From: Curvivirga sp965219885
Lineage (GTDB): Bacteria; Pseudomonadota; Alphaproteobacteria; UBA8366; Aestuariispiraceae
Direction of reading: 5' to 3'
DNA: 64,000 nucleotides
Assembly (NCBI RefSeq): GCF_965219885.1
Contig: NZ_CBDCOT010000009.1
Location: 2,170,001 to 2,234,000 of the forward strand
A model generated the notes under the pieces. The model did not search any database and was not told the DNA's origin. It saw only the letters and a program-made list of their open reading frames with translations. Below are positions 59,728 to 64,000 of the stretch, piece after piece; position 1 is the first letter of the stretch; every line of letters starts with the position of its first letter. A program made the position numbers and the translations under genes.

Positions 59728-60291
59728 CTAGTTTTCAATTCTGTATTTTGTATGACAAGCAGAACAGTTTTGAGTGATCATTTTAAAAACACCATTTGGC
59801 GGCATTTGATCTAAAGGCATGTCATCCAAGTTCATATTGTCTGCCATATTTCCTTGCCCCATTTGCATCATGGATTGGCCCATCATTGAACTATTGTTCA
59901 TCATCTGACCTTTCTTATGAAATGGGTTGGCAGCTGCTTTTTCTAAGCCGATTGCTAATTTATTTAGGTCATTTGCAATTTTCTGGAAATCGTCCCAATT
60001 GCTCCAGATTTCTTCTTTAGCTTCACTTGGACCATGAATGCTGTCTTTAGGAAAACCTTTGGTCATATGTATACCTGAGTTTTCTTGAATGATTTTGCTT
60101 TGGGTAATGACTTTCTCAATATCGTATTCTTGATCACCCTTCATCATTGGGACCAGAATTTTGATCGCAGATTTTAGATTACCCATTAAATCCATGCGTT
60201 CTTTTACAACGCCTGTTGCACCTCCATGTCCAAATGCAGTTGCGACAAATAGTGCTGATACCACAGTTGTGGCAGCGATAACTTTTTTCAT
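59728..60291 (-). CDS. cytochrome c' with a Met-rich insertion
   Basis: 187 residues. A Sec signal (TTVVSALFVATAFGHGG) precedes a four-helix cytochrome c' body (RMDLMGNLKSAIKILVPMMK; EIWSNWDDFQKIANDL) with the haem motif CSACH near the C-terminus (QNCSACHTKYRIEN), the expected position for class II cytochromes. Between helices three and four is an insertion of about 40 residues carrying many Met (MMNNSSMMGQSMMQMGQGNM), typical of Cu(I)-binding segments. It is probably periplasmic and may combine gas or electron binding with copper binding. Confidence 0.85.
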   Translation of the reverse strand: MKKVIAATTVVSALFVATAFGHGGATGVVKERMDLMGNLKSAIKILVPMMKGDQEYDIEKVITQSKIIQENSGIHMTKGFPKDSIHGPSEAKEEIWSNWDDFQKIANDLNKLAIGLEKAAANPFHKKGQMMNNSSMMGQSMMQMGQGNMADNMNLDDMPLDQMPPNGVFKMITQNCSACHTKYRIEN

Positions 60292-60334
60292 TTTAGAAGT
60301 TCCTTATATAAAATTGTGTAATTTGATAAAGGAA

Positions 60335-60658
60335 CTATGCTTTGGGTGGAGGAGTATCCCGCAGAGTATCAATGCCGAACATTGCATATGTGCCATCTGC
60401 TTGTCTTAAGGTAGTGAGTTTCAAAACAATATCGACAGGTTGTTCAACAATATTCATGATATTATTCGCGCCACAATGGATCAAACCTGCAGTGTTATCT
60501 ATATTTTCACTTTCGTTGAAATGTGCATGTGAAACATCATGAGAATGCGCGTGTTCATGATTGTTCTCACCTTCAATATGAGGTGAGTCATCATGGGCAT
60601 AAACATTCCCTGAAATCAGGAAGGCTGCGCATATTAAAGCTTTTAGAAATAACTTCAT
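60335..60658 (-). CDS. His-rich periplasmic hypothetical protein
   Basis: 107 residues with a clear Sec signal ending SGNVYAHDD, then a His-rich segment of about 25 residues (NNHEHAHSHDVSHAHFNESE) and a short domain with one Cys (LIHCGANN). Family not recognised. It is the first gene of the minus-strand run, 43 bases before cytochrome c', and divergent from another His-rich protein, so a periplasmic metal-buffering role is inferred. Confidence 0.6.
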   Translation of the reverse strand: MKLFLKALICAAFLISGNVYAHDDSPHIEGENNHEHAHSHDVSHAHFNESENIDNTAGLIHCGANNIMNIVEQPVDIVLKLTTLRQADGTYAMFGIDTLRDTPPPKA

Positions 60659-60851
60659 GACATTTCTTTAGTTAACAAAATCACCTGAAAGGTTCGCTTT
60701 AGAATATATATGTTTTAGGAAAATGTCGATTTCTTCTTTTGCCAGAAACATTAAATTTTTTTGATAAAGCCTCTTGAAATTAAAAATTAGAAAATATATA
60801 TCCGGCAAATACGAAGTTTAATCTTCTTTCAACGGATATTAGTTTTAGCGC

Positions 60852-61241
60852 ATGCAAAACACATGGACATATAAATCATTTTACACCCACCTGAATAAGG
60901 TAATGGGTGCATTGATTATTGCTTCCATCGTTTTGTTAGGATTAATTTCTACGAATGCAAATGCACATGAAAAGAGCATGAATGCATTTTATGGCTCAGA
61001 TGTTTCTGTGCAAGTTGAAATCGATCATCATGCAGAAAATCACGAAATTACAAAAAATCATTCCACCAATCATGATATGCATGACTTGGAATGTATGACT
61101 TTTCAGTGCCATGCCTTGGCATTATTTGATTTTAATATCCTACAAGATGCATCAAACGATAAAGAAGAATATGTAAAATTCTTCCAGATGTTAGTTGATG
61201 CCGATCTTTCAAATCTAAACCGACCTCCAAGACACGTTTAA
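60852..61241 (+). CDS. His-rich membrane-anchored hypothetical protein
   Basis: 129 residues with an N-terminal helix (VMGALIIASIVLLGLISTNANA) acting as signal or anchor, then a His-rich part (IDHHAENHEITKNH; TNHDMHD) with two Cys (ECMTFQCHALA). Not recognised. The start is uncertain: the ATG at 60852 lacks a ribosome-binding site. It leads the plus-strand copper genes. Metal binding in the periplasm is inferred from composition and context. Confidence 0.55.
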   Translation: MQNTWTYKSFYTHLNKVMGALIIASIVLLGLISTNANAHEKSMNAFYGSDVSVQVEIDHHAENHEITKNHSTNHDMHDLECMTFQCHALALFDFNILQDASNDKEEYVKFFQMLVDADLSNLNRPPRHV

Positions 61242-61340
61242 GCGCGTAGAAAGCTGCATTTGCGGCTTACGTGCGATCTCTCCCCTTGAAACTGGATTCC
61301 CAATGTTGGGAGTTCTTCAAATTTATCTATGGAGAAAAAC

Positions 61341-61925
61341 GTGTTGAATACTCTTTTTACTAAAAAAATCGTGGCCGTATCATTGGCTTCTTCCTTGGCG
61401 TTATCTGCTGCAATTGCTTATGCGAGTACAGAAAGCCACAGTAATGATGAACATGGTGATAGCCATATGTCGCAAATGTCCTTTGGGGAGCCAGGCGACT
61501 TAACAGAAGTTAGTAAAACAATCGAAGTTACAATGTATGACAACTATTATGAGCCTGAGGAAATCGAGGTTCAGGCAGGTCAGACAGTTCGATTTGTTGT
61601 GAAAAACAATGGTGATTTATTGCATGAATTTAATATTGGCACCGCGTCCATGCATGCAAAACATCAAGATGAAATGGCAACCATGATGGCACATGGAATG
61701 ATTGAGCCTGATAAAATCAATCACTCTATGATGAATATGGATATGGGGCATGGTGGTATGGCTCATAACGACGCAAATAGTGTTCTGTTGGAACCGGGTC
61801 AATCAGGTGAAATTATCTGGAAGTTTAATGAAGCATCTGAACTTCAGTTCGCTTGTAATATTCCAGGACATTATGAGTCTGGAATGATGGGGCCTGTTCA
61901 CATGAAAAAAGAACATCACTCTTAA
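61341..61925 (+). CDS. periplasmic cupredoxin (CopI-like)
   Basis: I prefer the GTG at 61341, with GGAG 6 bases upstream, over the ATG at 61329 that lies on that site; about 194 residues. A signal peptide ends near SAAIAYAST. A His/Met-rich stretch (SHSNDEHGDSHMSQMS) precedes a plastocyanin-like fold whose type-1 copper ligands are visible: His in LLHEFNIG, and Cys, His and Met in CNIPGHYESGM. A second Met/His-rich loop (MMNMDMGHGGMAHND) lies between strands. It would bind or oxidise periplasmic copper and acts next to the multicopper oxidase. Confidence 0.87.
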   Translation: MLNTLFTKKIVAVSLASSLALSAAIAYASTESHSNDEHGDSHMSQMSFGEPGDLTEVSKTIEVTMYDNYYEPEEIEVQAGQTVRFVVKNNGDLLHEFNIGTASMHAKHQDEMATMMAHGMIEPDKINHSMMNMDMGHGGMAHNDANSVLLEPGQSGEIIWKFNEASELQFACNIPGHYESGMMGPVHMKKEHHS

Positions 61926-61944
61926 GCGTAGTGAGAGGAAGGGC

Positions 61945-63744
61945 ATGTCTCTTCCTCAAAGACCATTCATTAAAAATGCGAGAATAAAAATGAAATCGTT
62001 TTCTTTTAAAAGAAATAGTGCTGCTGCGCTTATGACGTTAGCTGGCCTTTTCGCTTCGGCGGCACATGCCGAAACATATAATATTACTGTTGATAAGGTA
62101 AAAATTGATACAGGTGACTTCGTCAAAGACGGTATTGGATATAATGGTTCATCTCCTGGTCCCGTTCTGCGGTTTAAAGAAGGTGAAGATGTTACAATCA
62201 ATGTCACAAATAACCTTACTGAAGATACATCCATTCACTGGCATGGTTTGATCCTTCCCTATCAAGAAGATGGGGTCCCTGGGATTTCTTTTGATGGCAT
62301 TAAACCAGGTGAAACATTTACATATAATTTCCCAATCGTGCAGTCCGGTACATACTGGTTCCACAGCCATTCAGGGTTCCAAGAGCCAGATGGGGCATAT
62401 GGGGCAATTGTTATTGAACCTAAGGACCGCGAGCCATTTAAATATGATCGAGAATATGTCGTTCAGTTGACGGATAAGCATCCGCATTCAGGTGATCGTA
62501 TTATGCGTAATCTGAAAATGATGCCTGATTACTATAACCGACAACAACAAACCCTATTTGATTTCTTTAACGACGCAGATGAAAACGGCCTTGCCGATAC
62601 GGTGAATGATCGTATGGCATGGGGCGATATGCGCATGATGCCTGCAGATGTCGAAGATCTTCAGGGTTTTACCCCTTTGATTAATGGTAAAAGTGCCGCA
62701 GGTAACTGGACAGGGTTATTTAAACCAGGCGAACGGGTACGTTTGCGCTTCATCAATTCATCTGCAATGACCTATTTTGATATCAAAATTCCAGGGTTGG
62801 AAATGACCGTCGTCGCAGCTGATGGAAATAACGTACAGCCTGTTAAAGTGGATGAATTCCGAATTGCTGTTGCAGAAACCTATGATGTTATCGTTCAACC
62901 AAAAGAGGATAAGGCCTATACAATTTTTGCGGCTTCCATGGGCCGTTCCGCATATGGGCGTGGCACCTTGGCAACCAAAGAAGGGATGTCTGCAGAAGTT
63001 CCTGAATTGGAAGAACGCCCATTATTAACGATGGCTGATATGGGAATGAATCATGCCAATATGTCTGGTATGGATCATTCTTCTATGTCTAATGATTCAG
63101 GTGTAGATCACGCTGCGATGGGACATGGCGATATGATGGCAAAAGCTGATGAAGAAGATCATTCAGCACATAACAACATGTCTCAGGAAGTTGATCATGC
63201 TGCGATGGGTCATACCATGCCAAAAGCAACGGATGCTGTTGATCCATTCTACGCGCAAGGTAGTGGCATTATGCCTAAAGCTTCCAATGGTGGAAAATTC
63301 CTGTCTTATTCAGATTTGAAAGCCCAAAAGCCTCTATATGAATACCGTGAAGCGACGAGAGAGATTGAGTTGCGTTTAACAGGGAATATGGAGCGCTATG
63401 TTTGGTCCATTAATGGCAAGAAATACGAAGATGAAGAAGAAATTAAGCTTAACTTTGGTGAGCGTGTACGCTTTAAATTCGTAAATGAAACCATGATGTC
63501 TCATCCAATGCATTTACATGGGATGTGGTCCATTCTGGATGTGGGTGCCGGAAAATGGAACCCTGTAAAACACACAATTAGCATTGCCCCTGGCACAACC
63601 GTTTACATGGAAACAGAAGTAGATGCCGAGGGTGAATGGGCATTCCATTGTCATCTTTCTTATCATGCCTCCGCAGGAATGTTCCGCCGTGTTGTGGTGG
63701 AAAAAGACGAACAAGTCACTCTTCAACTTGAAAACAATCTTTAA
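61945..63744 (+). CDS. copA: copper-resistance multicopper oxidase CopA
   Basis: 599 residues from the ATG at 61945 (AGGAAGG site); an internal ATG at 61990 is possible. A signal peptide ends at FASAAHAET. All four copper-ligand motifs of multicopper oxidases are present: HWHGLILP near 92, WFHSHSGF near 133, HPMHLHGM near 517 and HCHLSYHASAGM near 565. A Met/His-rich insertion of about 80 residues (370-445; MNHANMSGMDHSSM and repeats) is typical of CopA/PcoA and binds Cu(I). It oxidises Cu(I) in the periplasm and works with CopB, which follows after 12 bases. Confidence 0.95.
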   Translation: MSLPQRPFIKNARIKMKSFSFKRNSAAALMTLAGLFASAAHAETYNITVDKVKIDTGDFVKDGIGYNGSSPGPVLRFKEGEDVTINVTNNLTEDTSIHWHGLILPYQEDGVPGISFDGIKPGETFTYNFPIVQSGTYWFHSHSGFQEPDGAYGAIVIEPKDREPFKYDREYVVQLTDKHPHSGDRIMRNLKMMPDYYNRQQQTLFDFFNDADENGLADTVNDRMAWGDMRMMPADVEDLQGFTPLINGKSAAGNWTGLFKPGERVRLRFINSSAMTYFDIKIPGLEMTVVAADGNNVQPVKVDEFRIAVAETYDVIVQPKEDKAYTIFAASMGRSAYGRGTLATKEGMSAEVPELEERPLLTMADMGMNHANMSGMDHSSMSNDSGVDHAAMGHGDMMAKADEEDHSAHNNMSQEVDHAAMGHTMPKATDAVDPFYAQGSGIMPKASNGGKFLSYSDLKAQKPLYEYREATREIELRLTGNMERYVWSINGKKYEDEEEIKLNFGERVRFKFVNETMMSHPMHLHGMWSILDVGAGKWNPVKHTISIAPGTTVYMETEVDAEGEWAFHCHLSYHASAGMFRRVVVEKDEQVTLQLENNL

Positions 63745-63756
63745 GAGGATAGAGGT

Positions 63757-64000
63757 ATGAAATATCAGAATAATATCTTAGGTGCCTGTATTCTTGGTGC
63801 TACATTAGTTTCAATTACACCAGCATATGCAGAAATTGAGGCTGAAACATATTATGGCGCTCAGGTGGAAGAAGCTGAATATCGTTTTGGTGACGAAGGA
63901 GAGCGTCTCTTTGTTTGGAATACGGATGTATTCTATGGGACAGATGAACTCAAGCTACGTTGGTTATCTGAAGGTGAAATTGATACAAATGATGGGATAC
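63757..64000 (+). CDS. copB: copper-resistance outer-membrane protein CopB (5' part only)
   Basis: The frame opens at the ATG at 63757 with a GAGGATAGAGG site and runs off the right edge. The 81 visible residues have a signal peptide ending PAYAE, then AETYYGAQVEEAEYRFGDEG and LRWLSEGEID, matching the beginning of the CopB/PcoB beta-barrel. The Met/His-rich N-terminal segment of many CopB proteins is absent here; CopA and the cupredoxin carry such segments instead. Confidence 0.88.
   Translation, partial: MKYQNNILGACILGATLVSITPAYAEIEAETYYGAQVEEAEYRFGDEGERLFVWNTDVFYGTDELKLRWLSEGEIDTNDGI

Overview
The window comes from the chromosome of a low-GC, probably marine alphaproteobacterium. The 16S rRNA carries alphaproteobacterial signatures. 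The rRNA operon order is 16S, tRNA-Ile, tRNA-Ala, 23S, 5S, tRNA-fMet. An imuA-imuB-dnaE2 cassette sits behind a GAAC-type LexA site, which is the alphaproteobacterial form. I do not name a genus.

Layout. 1-6.7 kb: a flavin reductase, then a LysR regulator divergent from a three-gene operon (non-pyrrolysine MttB-type methyltransferase, enolase-superfamily protein, DgcA/trimethylamine dehydrogenase-like flavoprotein) that looks like methylated-amine or betaine catabolism. 6.8-11.8 kb: a complete urease operon ureDABCEFG, convergent with a PaaX-family regulator. 12.9-16 kb: a peroxiredoxin-like gene, an AraC regulator and a GMC oxidoreductase. 16-17.6 kb: two bacterioferritin genes that split the haem and ferroxidase functions between them, behind a long leader with a 13-base motif repeated three times. 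17.7-25.6 kb: a 1371-residue RTX surface protein with three near-identical 648-bp repeats and its type I ABC exporter and adaptor. 26.3-31.8 kb: the SOS mutagenesis cassette. 32-37.3 kb: a HAD-family protein, a phnDCEE-type ABC importer and an SDR. 37.4-40.5 kb: tRNA-Ile(CAU), a YaiI-family protein, a chemoreceptor and a small hypothetical. 40.7-46.6 kb: the rRNA operon ending in tRNA-fMet.

46.6-57.75 kb is an accessory element. Its large serine recombinase reads into tRNA-fMet, so the last residues and the stop are the antisense of the tRNA. It also has a D5/SF3 helicase, small unknown genes separated by hairpins, a KfrA-like protein behind a 35-bp inverted-repeat operator, an excisionase-like HTH protein and two consecutive tyrosine recombinases, ending in a perfect 32-bp palindrome. 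There are no virion or conjugation genes.

58.4-64 kb is a periplasmic copper and electron-transfer cluster: three c-type cytochromes and a His-rich protein on the minus strand, divergent from a His-rich protein, a cupredoxin, a CopA multicopper oxidase and the start of CopB on the plus strand. I found no second copy of the tRNA-fMet 3' end, so the island may extend past the window and include the copper genes. That is inference.
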